A stretch of 34,320 nt of DNA from Pseudomonadota bacterium. Its GTDB lineage: Bacteria > Pseudomonadota > Gammaproteobacteria > Burkholderiales > SG8-39. The stretch spans positions 1 through 34,320 of the forward strand of contig JANXRZ010000275.1 of assembly GCA_025352885.1 (NCBI GenBank). The letters are read 5' to 3'. The notes beneath the pieces were generated by a model. The model ran no database searches. It worked only from the letters and a program-made list of their open reading frames with translations, and had not been told where the DNA came from. Positions 24,546-33,277 of the stretch are shown piece by piece (positions within the stretch are counted from its first letter, which is position 1; each line of letters opens with the position of its first letter). The position numbers were made by a program, and so were the translations under genes.

Positions 24546-25049
24546 TCAGTAGGAAGCAAACACGTCCGACGGGCCGGGGACCGGCTGAAGCAGGACGATG
24601 GCCTGGGCGGCAATGCCTTCGCCTCGACCGGTGAAGCCAAGGCGCTCGGTTGTCGTGGCCTTGACGTTGATGAGGCTCGGCCCGACCCGCACATCGACGC
24701 TGATGTTTTCCACCATCTGCGCAATATGCGGGGCCATGCGCGGCGCCTGGGCAATGATCGTCGCATCGATGTTCGCCACGCTGAAGCCGGCGGCCGCAAC
24801 CTTGGCAGCGACGGACCGAAGCAACACGCGGCTGTCCGCGCCTTTGTAAGCCGCATCGGTGTCCGGGAAATGTTTCCCGATATCGCCCAGCCCCGCGGCA
24901 CCGAGCAACGCGTCGCAGATCGCGTGGAGCAGTACATCCGCGTCCGAGTGCCCGTCGAGCCCCTTGTCATACGGGATGGCCACGCCGCCGATGACAAGCT
25001 TGCGACCGGTCACAAGCGCATGCACGTCGAATCCCTGCCCTACTCTCAT
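24546..25049 (-). CDS. ispF: 2-C-methyl-D-erythritol 2,4-cyclodiphosphate synthase
   Basis: A 167-residue trimeric enzyme of the MEP isoprenoid pathway. It converts CDP-methylerythritol 2-phosphate to the cyclic diphosphate with release of CMP. The metal ligands D8 and H10 are in GQGFDVHAL, and the third histidine is in [12 protein letters not shown] near residue 34. [11 protein letters not shown] and the C-terminal [13 protein letters not shown] loop are also intact. Length is normal. The start overlaps the ispD stop by 4 nt. Confidence 0.95.
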   Translation of the reverse strand: MRVGQGFDVHALVTGRKLVIGGVAIPYDKGLDGHSDADVLLHAICDALLGAAGLGDIGKHFPDTDAAYKGADSRVLLRSVAAKVAAAGFSVANIDATIIAQAPRMAPHIAQMVENISVDVRVGPSLINVKATTTERLGFTGRGEGIAAQAIVLLQPVPGPSDVFASY

Positions 25050-25738
25050 GTGCGCTCCAGGGTTGCCTCGGCGAGGGCGAGGTCTTCGGGGAAAGTGACC
25101 TTGAGGTTGCGCCTGCTGCCTGCAACGAGTCGGGGCTGCAGGCCGAGCAACTCCACGGCGCTTGCTTCATCGGTAACCGCACTCCCGGCTGCGCGCAGGG
25201 CTTGTCCGAGCAGGCCGGCGCGAAACATCTGCGGCGTTTGCGCAAGCCACAAGGCGCGCCTGTCTTGCGTTGCAGTCACCCGCATTGCGCCCTGCTCATC
25301 GGCGGCGCCCCGCTTGACGGTTTCGGCGACTGGCAATGCAAGGAGGCCGCCAACGCGATCCGACGACACTTCGTCGATGAGTCGTTCGAGATCCGCTTTG
25401 GGCAGGCACGGGCGCGCCGCGTCATGCACGAGTATCCAGTCATCAGCGTCCACTGCATCCATCGCGGAAACAAGGCCATTGAGGACGGAGTCGCGGCGGG
25501 TGGCCCCTCCGCAGTAAAGCGGCTCGATGCGTCCGCTGAATTCGCCCCAGTCGTGCATCGAAAATTGCTTGTCTTCGGGCGAAAGGACCACAAATATGGT
25601 TTCGATCGGCGGCATCGCAACACACCGGATCGAGTGGTAGAGCATCGGGCGGCCGGCAAGCGGAAGGTATTGCTTGGGGCCCTCGGCCCCGATGCGAGCG
25701 CCGCTGCCGGCAGCCGGTATCAGCGCAAAGTAAGACAC
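25046..25738 (-). CDS. ispD: 2-C-methyl-D-erythritol 4-phosphate cytidylyltransferase
   Basis: A 230-residue nucleotidyltransferase of the MEP pathway that makes CDP-methylerythritol. The CTP-binding motif is [18 protein letters not shown] (about 7-24). The [11 protein letters not shown] block is near 101-111, WLAQTPQMF near 168, and [12 protein letters not shown] and [13 protein letters not shown] near the end. The start is a GTG. It diverges from mfd, and ispF follows with a 4-nt overlap; ispD-ispF next to mfd is an order I associate with betaproteobacteria. Confidence 0.95.
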   Translation of the reverse strand: MSYFALIPAAGSGARIGAEGPKQYLPLAGRPMLYHSIRCVAMPPIETIFVVLSPEDKQFSMHDWGEFSGRIEPLYCGGATRRDSVLNGLVSAMDAVDADDWILVHDAARPCLPKADLERLIDEVSSDRVGGLLALPVAETVKRGAADEQGAMRVTATQDRRALWLAQTPQMFRAGLLGQALRAAGSAVTDEASAVELLGLQPRLVAGSRRNLKVTFPEDLALAEATLERT

Positions 25739-25786
25739 AGTCAGACGCCCGTGATTTTGTGAAATTATGCCGGAAATTCAAGCCTG

Positions 25787-25792
25787 TATAAT
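25787..25792 (+). promoter_or_regulatory. Consensus -10 (TATAAT) upstream of mfd
   Basis: A perfect TATAAT sits in an AT-rich pocket between ispD and mfd. The expected start of transcription, about 7 nt later, falls just after an ATG at 25796, so that ATG would not be translated from this promoter and the ATG at 25880 becomes the likely mfd start. No good -35 is seen at 16-18 bp. Confidence 0.5.
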
Positions 25793-25879
25793 TGCATGGC
25801 GCGCTCGGACGGACAAGCGAAACCCTCGCTTTTCCGGCGGGCGCTATTTGCATTTGACGCGCTTTTTGCAATCGACGAC

Positions 25880-28800
25880 ATGCATCGCGACACACACCTG
25901 GCCGGAAATACGGCGCCCAAGGTTCCACGCCCGGCACCGCGCCGGCGCCTGACACGGCTCGCCGGATCGAGCGACGCGCTGGCGATCACCCGGCTGGCCG
26001 CTGAAGGCCCGCTCGTCGTCATCAGCGCCACTGCGCTCGATGCGCAGCGGCTGGTCGACGAAGCACGCTGGTTCGCGCCGCAATTGCGCGTCCTCCTGCT
26101 GCCGGATTGGGAGACGCTGCCCTACGACAATTTCTCGCCTCACCAGGACCTCGTCTCCGAGCGCCTGGCAACGCTCTACCAGATCCAGCGCGGCGAGTTC
26201 GATATTGCGGTCGTACCGGCATCGACCGCGCTGTATCGCCTGTGCCCGCCGTCTTACCTTGCGGCCTACACGTTCTTCCTCGAGGCCGGCAAGACGCTCG
26301 ACCCCGACGCGCTCAAGCAGCAATTGCTCACCGCGGGGTATGCGCACGTCACGCAGGTCGTCGCGCCGGGGGAATACTGCATCCGGGGCGGCATCATCGA
26401 CCTCTTCCCGATGGGCAGCGCCCTGCCCTATCGAATCGACCTGTTCGACAACACGATCGAATCGATCCGGACGTTCGACGTCGACAGCCAGCGGACGGTC
26501 TACAAGGTCAGCGACGTGCGCCTCTTGCCGGCGCGCGAATTCCCCATCGATGAAGCCGGACGGGCGCGGTTCAGGACCGCATTTCGTGAAGTGTTCGAAG
26601 GCGATCCCTCGCGCAAGGGCCTCTACCGCGATGTCTCGAACGGCATCCCGGCGGCGGGTGTCGAGTACTACCTGCCGCTGTTCTTCGAGGAAGTGGCCAC
26701 GCTCTTCGACTACCTGCCCGCGAACGTGACGGCGGTGATGCATCGGGATGTGACCGCGGCAGTGCTCGGGTTCTGGCGGGATGCCGCCTCCCGCTACAAG
26801 CTGCTCTCGCACGACCCGGAAAAACCGCTGTTGCCGCCGGCGCAGATCTTTGTGCCCGCCGAGGAATTTTTTGTCCGACTGCAACCGCTCTCACGAGTCG
26901 ATGTCGCCGCGCCGCCGGAAGAAGACGCTGTCCCCGGCATGGTGGACGAGTTCCATACCGGCGCACTGCCCGAACTCGCCGTAGACCGCCGCGCAAACGA
27001 TCCGCTCCTGCGCCTGAAGGCCTTTGTCGATACGTGCGGGTTGCGCATCTTCCTGGCCGCCGAATCCCCGGGCCGGCGGGAAACGATGGCCGCCTATCTC
27101 GCGGAATACGGGCTGAAGCCCGCACAGGCCGCGGACTTGCCCGGTTTCCTCGCGGGCGTTGAATCGTTTGGCATCGGCGTAGCGCCGCTTGCGAACGGTT
27201 TCACGGTCCCGGCCGAGGGGTGGTGCATCGTCACTGAAAGCGAGCTGTATGCGGGCACGGTTCGCCAAAGGACGACGCGCGCGGCGAACAAGTCGTCGGT
27301 CGAAGGCATGTTGCGCGATTTGTCCGAGCTGAAGATCGGCGACCCGGTCGTGCATGCGCAGCACGGGATCGGCAGGTATGTCGGCCTCATCAGCCTGGAC
27401 CTCGGGGAAGGCGTCACGGAGTTCCTGCACCTCGAGTACGAAAACGGCGACAAGCTGTATGTCCCCGTCGCGCAGCTTTCGGTTGTATCCCGGTACAGCG
27501 GCGCGCAGCCTGAGGCCGCGCCCCTTCACAAGCTCGGCAGCGGGCAATGGGACAAGGCCAAACGCAAAGCCGCCCAGCAGGTGCGCGATACGGCTGCGGA
27601 ACTGCTCGCCCTTTATGCAAAACGCGCCGCCCGCAAAGGCCACGCCTTCGCCATCAAACAGCACGACATGGAAGCCTTCGCGGATGGGTTCGGGTTCGAG
27701 GAGACCGAGGACCAGGCAAGCGCGATCAACGCAGTGATCGAAGACATGACCTCAGGCAAGCCGATGGACCGGCTGATCTGCGGTGACGTGGGCTTCGGCA
27801 AGACCGAGGTCGCTTTGCGCGCGGCCTTCCTCGCAGTGGCCGGCGGCAAGCAGGTCGCCCTCCTCTGCCCCACGACGTTGCTGGCCGAGCAGCACTTCGA
27901 GACCTTCTCGGATCGCTTCGCGCATGTCGCGGACCAGTGGCCCGTGCGCATCGCCGAGCTTTCCCGCTTCAAGACGGGAAAGGAAGCGACGCAGGTCATC
28001 AAGGACATGGCGGCGGGCGCGGTCGACATCGTGATCGGCACCCACAAGCTCATTTCGAAAGACGCGAAGTTCGCCCGTCTCGGCCTCGTGATCATCGACG
28101 AGGAACATCGCTTCGGCGTCCGCCAGAAGGAAGCGCTCAAGGCGCTGCGCGCCGAAGTCGACGTGCTGACGCTCACCGCCACGCCGATCCCGCGCACCCT
28201 CGCGCTCTCGCTTGAAGGCTTGCGTGAGTTCTCGGTGATCGCCACGCCGCCGCAGAAGCGCCTCGCTATCCGGACGTTCGTTTCGCCATGGTCCGACGGC
28301 ATCATCCGCGAAGCGTGCCTCCGGGAACTGAAGCGCGGCGGCCAGGTGTACTTCCTGCACAACCAGGTCGACACGATCGAGAACATGAACGAGAGGCTTG
28401 CGCGCCTGCTGCCCGAGGCGCGCATTGCCATCGCCCATGGCCAGATGAGGGAGCGCGAACTCGAACGCGTAATGCGCGAGTTCACCCAGCAGCGGCACAA
28501 CGTGCTCCTCTGCTCGACGATCATCGAGACGGGCATCGACAACCCGCACGCGAACACGATCCTCATCAATCGCGCCGATAAGTTCGGCCTTGCACAACTC
28601 CACCAGCTGCGCGGGCGCGTAGGACGCTCGCACCACCAGGCCTACGCGTACCTGCTCACGCCCGAAGAAGAAGCCCTTGGCACGCAGGCCAAGAAGCGGT
28701 TGGAAGCGATCCAGATGATGGAGGAGCTCGGCTCCGGCTTTTACCTGGCGATGCACGACCTCGAAATCCGGGGCGCGGGCGAAGTGCTCGGCGAATCGCA

Positions 28801-29356
28801 GTCGGGCGAAATCCAGGAGGTCGGCTTCTCGCTCTACACGCAGATGCTCGAGCGCGCCGTGCGGGCGCTCAAGGCCGGCAAGATCGTCGACCTCGAGGAG
28901 CCCACCGACCTCACCACCGAGATCAACCTGCATGTGCCGGCCTTGCTGCCGGATTCCTATTGCAGCGACGTGCACGAGCGGCTCACGCTCTACAAGCGCC
29001 TGTCCAACTGCGATACGACCGAGGACTTGCAGGGCATGCACGAGGAACTCGTGGACCGCTTCGGGCAGATGCCCGATCCGGCCAAGGCGCTGATCGAATG
29101 CCACGCGTTGCGCATCCTCGCCAAGCCGCTTGGCATCTCGCGCGTCGATGCCACGCACGAATCGGTCGTGATGCAATTCGGCAAGGACACCATTGCCAAG
29201 GGCGCCGTGGACGGCGCAAAGATCATCGACCTCATGCAAAAGCGCCGCACCTGGCGTCTGGCCGGGCCGGAGAAATTGCGCATCGAAGGCAAGCTCCCTT
29301 CGTGGCAGGAAAGAGTGCAGGCCGCCAAGGACGCGTTTAAGGCGCTGGCGGCGTGA
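25880..29356 (+). CDS. mfd: Transcription-repair coupling factor
   Basis: An 1158-residue Mfd (1186 if the ATG at 25796 is used). It removes stalled RNA polymerase from damaged DNA and recruits UvrA. The N-terminal UvrB-like domains include LLPDWETLPYDNFSPHQDLVSERL, and the polymerase-interacting domain has GDPVVHAQHGIGRYVGL. The translocase has Walker A GDVGFGKTEVA, the DEEH box in VIIDEEHRFGVRQ, and the RecG-like motif QLHQLRGRVGRS. The C-terminal TRCF domain is complete. The start at 25880 gives about 29 residues before the conserved SSDALAI segment, a usual length for the family, and fits the TATAAT at 25787. Confidence 0.93.
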   Translation: MHRDTHLAGNTAPKVPRPAPRRRLTRLAGSSDALAITRLAAEGPLVVISATALDAQRLVDEARWFAPQLRVLLLPDWETLPYDNFSPHQDLVSERLATLYQIQRGEFDIAVVPASTALYRLCPPSYLAAYTFFLEAGKTLDPDALKQQLLTAGYAHVTQVVAPGEYCIRGGIIDLFPMGSALPYRIDLFDNTIESIRTFDVDSQRTVYKVSDVRLLPAREFPIDEAGRARFRTAFREVFEGDPSRKGLYRDVSNGIPAAGVEYYLPLFFEEVATLFDYLPANVTAVMHRDVTAAVLGFWRDAASRYKLLSHDPEKPLLPPAQIFVPAEEFFVRLQPLSRVDVAAPPEEDAVPGMVDEFHTGALPELAVDRRANDPLLRLKAFVDTCGLRIFLAAESPGRRETMAAYLAEYGLKPAQAADLPGFLAGVESFGIGVAPLANGFTVPAEGWCIVTESELYAGTVRQRTTRAANKSSVEGMLRDLSELKIGDPVVHAQHGIGRYVGLISLDLGEGVTEFLHLEYENGDKLYVPVAQLSVVSRYSGAQPEAAPLHKLGSGQWDKAKRKAAQQVRDTAAELLALYAKRAARKGHAFAIKQHDMEAFADGFGFEETEDQASAINAVIEDMTSGKPMDRLICGDVGFGKTEVALRAAFLAVAGGKQVALLCPTTLLAEQHFETFSDRFAHVADQWPVRIAELSRFKTGKEATQVIKDMAAGAVDIVIGTHKLISKDAKFARLGLVIIDEEHRFGVRQKEALKALRAEVDVLTLTATPIPRTLALSLEGLREFSVIATPPQKRLAIRTFVSPWSDGIIREACLRELKRGGQVYFLHNQVDTIENMNERLARLLPEARIAIAHGQMRERELERVMREFTQQRHNVLLCSTIIETGIDNPHANTILINRADKFGLAQLHQLRGRVGRSHHQAYAYLLTPEEEALGTQAKKRLEAIQMMEELGSGFYLAMHDLEIRGAGEVLGESQSGEIQEVGFSLYTQMLERAVRALKAGKIVDLEEPTDLTTEINLHVPALLPDSYCSDVHERLTLYKRLSNCDTTEDLQGMHEELVDRFGQMPDPAKALIECHALRILAKPLGISRVDATHESVVMQFGKDTIAKGAVDGAKIIDLMQKRRTWRLAGPEKLRIEGKLPSWQERVQAAKDAFKALAA

Positions 29357-29378
29357 GGGGGCTTGCGTGAGGGGGCTT
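29351..29378 (+). repeat. 14-bp perfect tandem duplication at the mfd / Sel1 junction
   Basis: GCGTGAGGGGGCTT occurs twice head to tail (29351-29364 and 29365-29378). The first copy contains the mfd stop codon, the second the GTG start of the Sel1 gene, and the GGGGG in the first copy lies at a suitable distance to serve as that start's ribosome binding site. Such a repeat is prone to slippage. Confidence 0.85.
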
Positions 29379-30200
29379 GCATTGGGCGCGCTCGTCGCGC
29401 TACTCGGACTCGCCCTGACCGCCGCGGCGCAAACGCAAACCCAGGCGCAGGAAGACGATCCCCGGCTGGCCCCGGCCCAGGGCGCCATCGAACGCGGCGA
29501 CTACGTCCAGGCGATCGATACCCTCCGGCCGCTCGCGGCGCAAAACGACGTGCAGGCGCAATTCCTGCTCGGGATGGCGCTCGAAAAAGCGCCGGCCACC
29601 CTCGCGCAGCCCACTGAGGCATTCGGCTGGTACCTGAAGGCAGCCAATGCCGGGTTCGCCGCGGCCCAGAACAACGTGGGCGCCATGTACATCGACGGCC
29701 GCGGCACGCCCGCCAACGCAGCGGAAGCCGCCCGGTGGTATCGCGCCGCGGCCGAACAGGGCTTTGCCGTCTCCCAGTACAACTTCGCCCTCCTCTACGC
29801 CAACGGAAAAGGCGTCGCGAAGGACAACGCCGAAATGGCCAAGTGGATGGAGAAGGCGGCCATGTCCGGCCTCCCCGCCGCGCAGGCCCAGTACGGCCAG
29901 TTCCTGCTGAACGGGCTGGGGGTCAAGGCCAACCCGACGGAGGCAGCGCGCTGGTTCCTTTTTGCGGCCAACCAGCGCCATGCGGGCGCGCAGTACTTTG
30001 TCGGCCTCATGCTGCAGAAAGGCGTGGGCCTCGAGCGGGATCTCGTCGCCTCGCATGGTTGGCTGCAGCGCTCGGCCGAAGGCGGCAACCGCAATGCCAT
30101 GCTCGAGTTGTCCAAGATCTACGAGCTCGGCCTGGGCGTGCCCTCGGACGCTGAAGAGGCGCGGCGCTGGCGCGAAAAATCCGGGTTCGACAAGAAATGA
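29367..30200 (+). CDS. Exported Sel1-repeat protein
   Basis: A 277-residue protein with a signal peptide from the GTG at 29367 (VRGLALGALVALLGLALTAAAQ). The mature part is a run of about six Sel1-like (TPR-like) repeats, seen as recurring A-x-x-W-Y/F-x-x-A-A-x-x-G and Y-x-x-G-x-G-V elements between residues 50 and 270. Such solenoids bind partner proteins and often act in envelope or signalling complexes. It lies 10 bp after mfd, and its stop overlaps serB by 4 nt. The frame is open upstream inside mfd, but that part has no family resemblance. Confidence 0.87.
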   Translation: MRGLALGALVALLGLALTAAAQTQTQAQEDDPRLAPAQGAIERGDYVQAIDTLRPLAAQNDVQAQFLLGMALEKAPATLAQPTEAFGWYLKAANAGFAAAQNNVGAMYIDGRGTPANAAEAARWYRAAAEQGFAVSQYNFALLYANGKGVAKDNAEMAKWMEKAAMSGLPAAQAQYGQFLLNGLGVKANPTEAARWFLFAANQRHAGAQYFVGLMLQKGVGLERDLVASHGWLQRSAEGGNRNAMLELSKIYELGLGVPSDAEEARRWREKSGFDKK

Positions 30201-31027
30201 ACCTGGTGATCCAGGGAGCCGGCGCACAGGTCGAGGATGCCTCTGCTCTCGCCGCCCTCAGCCGTGCACGCTCCGTAGAGCAACTAGGCGATTGCGCGTG
30301 GCGACTGACCGATGCCTCCGGTTCCGATGAGGTCGCAACGTACTGCGAACGGCGCTCCCTCGATTGGGCTTACGTGCCCGCAGGACGAATGTTCGCCGAC
30401 CTCGGGCTGCTGGCGATGGACATGGATTCGACGCTCATCACCATCGAGTGCATCGACGAGATCGGCGGCATGCTCGGGATCAAGTCCGAGATCGCCGCGA
30501 TTACCGAACGCGCGATGCGGGGCGAAATCGACTATGCCGAGAGCCTCAAGCGCCGCGTTGCCTTGCTCCAGGGCCTGGACGTCGAGGCGCTGGACCGCGT
30601 CTATCGGGAAAAGCTCGAGCTCTCGCCGGGCGCCGAGCGGCTGGTGAAACAAGCGCAGGACCTGGGCATCAGGACGCTGCTCGTGTCCGGCGGATTCACT
30701 TTTTTCACCGAGCGCCTCAAGGATCGCCTGCGCCTCGATTACACGCTGTCGAATGTGCTCGAGGTCGAAGGAGGCAAGCTCACGGGCTGCGTGACGGGGT
30801 CCATCGTCGATGCCTCGGCCAAGGCGGCGCGACTGGTGGAACTCGCCGGGACACTTGGGCTGCGCAAGGACCAGACGCTCGCGATCGGCGACGGGGCAAA
30901 CGACGTCCCGATGATGGCCGAAGCCGGGGTGTCGGTCGCGTATCACGCGAAACCCGTCGTGCGGGCGAAAGCGACGCACGCGCTCAATCACTCAGGCCTG
31001 GACGGGGTCCTCCATCTCTTCGAGTAG
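30197..31027 (+). CDS. serB: Phosphoserine phosphatase
   Basis: A 276-residue HAD-superfamily phosphatase, the last step of serine synthesis. The nucleophile motif is D75-M-D77-S-T79 (MDMDSTLI). The cap region follows (ECIDEIGGMLGIKSEI). The second motif is LLVSGGF, the lysine is in DASAKAARL, and the metal motif is GDGANDVPMM. The first 70 residues look like a reduced ACT-like domain. The start overlaps the Sel1 stop (ATGA). Its 3' end touches the coding frame of a shortened MFS transporter. Confidence 0.94.
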   Translation: MNLVIQGAGAQVEDASALAALSRARSVEQLGDCAWRLTDASGSDEVATYCERRSLDWAYVPAGRMFADLGLLAMDMDSTLITIECIDEIGGMLGIKSEIAAITERAMRGEIDYAESLKRRVALLQGLDVEALDRVYREKLELSPGAERLVKQAQDLGIRTLLVSGGFTFFTERLKDRLRLDYTLSNVLEVEGGKLTGCVTGSIVDASAKAARLVELAGTLGLRKDQTLAIGDGANDVPMMAEAGVSVAYHAKPVVRAKATHALNHSGLDGVLHLFE

Positions 31028-31661
31028 CGGGCCGAAGGACGCGGCTGCGCCGAAGGCGGCCGTCACGCTGGTCCTCCTGCTCGGTGCCGTTACCGCGCTC
31101 AGCCAGTTCTACCGGGTCTCGAACAGTGTCATCGGACCTGAGCTTGCGGTCGAGCTTGGCCTTGGCGCGCGCGAATTGGGGCTGGCCGGCGGCGCGTTTT
31201 TCTTTTCGCTGCTGCTTGTGCAAATTCCCGTGGGCATGGCCTTCGACCGCTGGGGCGCGCGAGCCACCGTCGCCACCGTGAGCGCAGGAGCCACCTTGTC
31301 CGTCGCCGTCTTTGCCGCGCTTGCGGCGCTCTCGAAGCCGCCGCTCGGCCTGACGGTGGCCCTCCTGATGGCGATCCCGTTCCTGTCCTCCTACTCGATC
31401 GTGATCGTTGCGCAAGGCCGGTCCCTGTTCCCCGACCGGCTCGCCGGGCGCGGCGTGACGACCGTCAACATGGCGCAACTGGTCGGTGCTACCTTGCTGC
31501 CGGCACTCGCCGGCTACCTCGTGAGCGAGATTGCCGGGACCGCTGTGGGTGCGGTGGCGCCGGAACAGGCTTATCGCGCCGTTTTCGGCATGCTGGCGGT
31601 CGGAAGCCTGGCCGGGCTGGCCGTCTATTTGCGCTCGAAGGACAGCCGGCCGGCGACCTGA
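31014..31661 (+). pseudogene. Shortened MFS transporter remnant, about six membrane helices, no usable start
   Basis: The frame encodes about 215 residues: an N-terminal segment (VTLVLLLGAVTALSQFYRVS) that looks like TM1, TM2 with the MFS loop motif FDRWGAR, TM3, and then directly sequences that look like the last three or four helices of a 12-TM transporter (PFLSSYSIVIVAQGRSLFP, GRGVTTVNMAQLVGATLLP, AYRAVFGMLAVGSLAG). The middle of the protein is missing. No ATG, GTG or TTG lies in frame before TTG 31176, which would cut off TM1; ATC 31014 and CTG 31068 are the only upstream possibilities. I infer an internal deletion joining the two structurally similar halves and loss of the start. It could still be expressed by re-initiation after serB. 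Confidence 0.6.
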
Positions 31662-31676
31662 TCGGCACCTTGTGAT

Positions 31677-31686
31677 GTACCGGTAC
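31677..31686. repeat. Palindrome upstream of the MDR dehydrogenase
   Basis: GTACCGGTAC is a perfect 10-bp dyad, with a further GGTACCG-type repetition, about 90 bp before the dehydrogenase start. The 116-bp gap also has an AT-rich stretch (31719-31765) before the Shine-Dalgarno AAGCGGAG. A promoter is likely here, but I cannot place its boxes with certainty. Confidence 0.3.
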
Positions 31687-31777
31687 CGATACGCGAATTG
31701 GCCTGTGAGGCGCATGGATATTAGGTCTAGGAAATAAAATCTCAAACATTTACGATTTTTAAGCGGAGACAACAGAC

Positions 31778-32926
31778 ATGGCCACCCCCACCCCAGGCAC
31801 CGCGCTCGAACTGCGTTCCCTCGTCAGGAAGAGCGGGGAACTCGAACTGTCGCTTGTCAGCGTGCCGGTTCCCGTCCCGAAGGCAGACGAAGTGCTCGTT
31901 CGAATTGAAGGCACGCCAATCAATCCTTCGGACATGGGCCTCATGTTCGGCCCGGCCGACATGAGCACGGCGCGCGTGTCCGGCACCCGTGACGAACCGG
32001 TCGTCACCGCCAAGGTTCCCGAAGCCGCGATGAAGGCGCTCTCCGGCCGGATCGACCAGTCCATGCCGGTTGGGAACGAGGGCGCGGGCGTGGTGGTGGG
32101 CGCCGGTGAGGCGCCCGAAGCGCAGGCGCTGATGGGCAGGACCGTCGCGATCCTCGGTGGGGCCATGTACACGCAATACCGCTGCGTTAAGGCGAAGGTC
32201 TGCATGGTGCTGCCCTCCGGCGTCACGCCGGCCGAAGGCGCCTCCTGCTTCGTGAATCCCCTCACCTCGCAAGGCATGGTCGAGACCATGCGCAGGGAAG
32301 GCCACACGGCGCTCGTCCACACGGCGGCCGCTTCGAATCTCGGGCAGATGCTCAACAGGATCTGCATTGCGGACAACGTTGCGCTGGTCAACATCGTGCG
32401 CTCGACGCAGCAGGCCGACTTGCTCAAGTCGCTGGGCGCCAAGCACGTGTGCAACTCGAGTGAATCGGGCTTTACCGAAGCGCTTACCGAAGCCCTGGTG
32501 GCCACCGGCGCGACCATCGCGTTCGATGCGATCGGCGGCGGAGCGCTTGCCGGGCAGATCCTCGGCTGCATGGAGGCGGCCGCGAACCGCACGACCAAGG
32601 AGTACAGCCGTTACGGCTCGGCCGTTTTCAAGCAGGTCTACATCTACGGCAACCTCGACACGGGGCCCACGACCCTCAGCCGCAGCTACGGGATGCTTTG
32701 GGGCGTCGGCGGGTGGTTCCTCACGCCTTTCCTGCAGAAGATCGGCCGCGATGCCGCCCAGAAGCTGCGCGATCGCGTGGCCGCCGAAATAAGGACGACC
32801 TTTGCGAGCCATTACACCAAGGTAGTGTCGCTTGCCGAGGCGCTCGGCCTCGAGGAGATCCGCGCTTACCGCAAGCCTTCGACTGGCGCGAAGGTGATGA
32901 TCAATCCTGCCAAAGGCCATGCATAG
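31778..32926 (+). CDS. MDR-family zinc-binding-type dehydrogenase / quinone reductase-like
   Basis: A 382-residue medium-chain dehydrogenase/reductase. The N-terminal GroES-like part (KADEVLVRIEGTPINPSDMGLMFG, 35-58, and GNEGAGVVVGAG, about 99-110) is typical of quinone-reductase-like members, which need no catalytic zinc. The Rossmann part has HTAAASNLGQML near 187 and AFDAIGGG near 248. It probably reduces an activated double bond or quinone with NADPH. The substrate is unknown. It is preceded by its own AT-rich promoter region, and the next gene is convergent. Confidence 0.85.
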   Translation: MATPTPGTALELRSLVRKSGELELSLVSVPVPVPKADEVLVRIEGTPINPSDMGLMFGPADMSTARVSGTRDEPVVTAKVPEAAMKALSGRIDQSMPVGNEGAGVVVGAGEAPEAQALMGRTVAILGGAMYTQYRCVKAKVCMVLPSGVTPAEGASCFVNPLTSQGMVETMRREGHTALVHTAAASNLGQMLNRICIADNVALVNIVRSTQQADLLKSLGAKHVCNSSESGFTEALTEALVATGATIAFDAIGGGALAGQILGCMEAAANRTTKEYSRYGSAVFKQVYIYGNLDTGPTTLSRSYGMLWGVGGWFLTPFLQKIGRDAAQKLRDRVAAEIRTTFASHYTKVVSLAEALGLEEIRAYRKPSTGAKVMINPAKGHA

Positions 32927-32929
32927 CGT

Positions 32930-33256
32930 TTACTTCATCCTCGAATAGGCCGTAGGCGACAGCATCACGTTCTCGATATTGACAACGATCGGCCCGTTCT
33001 TCTCCGAGTCGGCACGCGCCTTGAGCCACTCGGGATCTGACATGAAGCCGTCCCAAACGCGCTCCCGCTCCGCCATGTCTTTCCACTCGAGCAGGTAATA
33101 CAGGTCCTGGTTGCTCGGGCCGATGCGCACGGTCCAGAAGCCGACCGGGCGGAAGCCGTGTTTCTCCCAAAGCTTGAGCGTGACCGACTCGAACCGCTTG
33201 TTGAGATCCGGCAGACGGCCCGGCATGCATTTGTAGATGCGAAGCTCGTGGATCAT
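32930..33256 (-). CDS. NIPSNAP-family protein
   Basis: A 108-residue ferredoxin-like alpha+beta barrel protein of the NIPSNAP family. It starts IHELRIYKCMPGRLPDLNKRF, and the middle has GFWTVRIGPSNQDLYYLLEW, both typical. Members are usually dimeric and some bind small hydrophobic molecules; no enzymatic role can be assigned. It is convergent with the MDR dehydrogenase (3 bp between stops) and 21 bp after a methyltransferase gene. Confidence 0.9.
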   Translation of the reverse strand: MIHELRIYKCMPGRLPDLNKRFESVTLKLWEKHGFRPVGFWTVRIGPSNQDLYYLLEWKDMAERERVWDGFMSDPEWLKARADSEKNGPIVVNIENVMLSPTAYSRMK

Positions 33257-33277
33257 TGTGTTCTCCCTTTGAACGAA

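Noticed and set aside
25796-25879. ATG 25796 as the mfd start
   Set aside because: Lies 3 nt after a consensus TATAAT, so it would be upstream of the expected transcript start; the extra residues are not typical of Mfd.
27752-29488. 578-codon minus-strand frame opposite mfd
   Set aside because: Antisense to the conserved helicase part of mfd; composition typical of a high-GC shadow.
30364-31281. 305-codon plus-strand frame across serB and the MFS remnant
   Set aside because: Out of frame with both recognisable proteins and without motifs.
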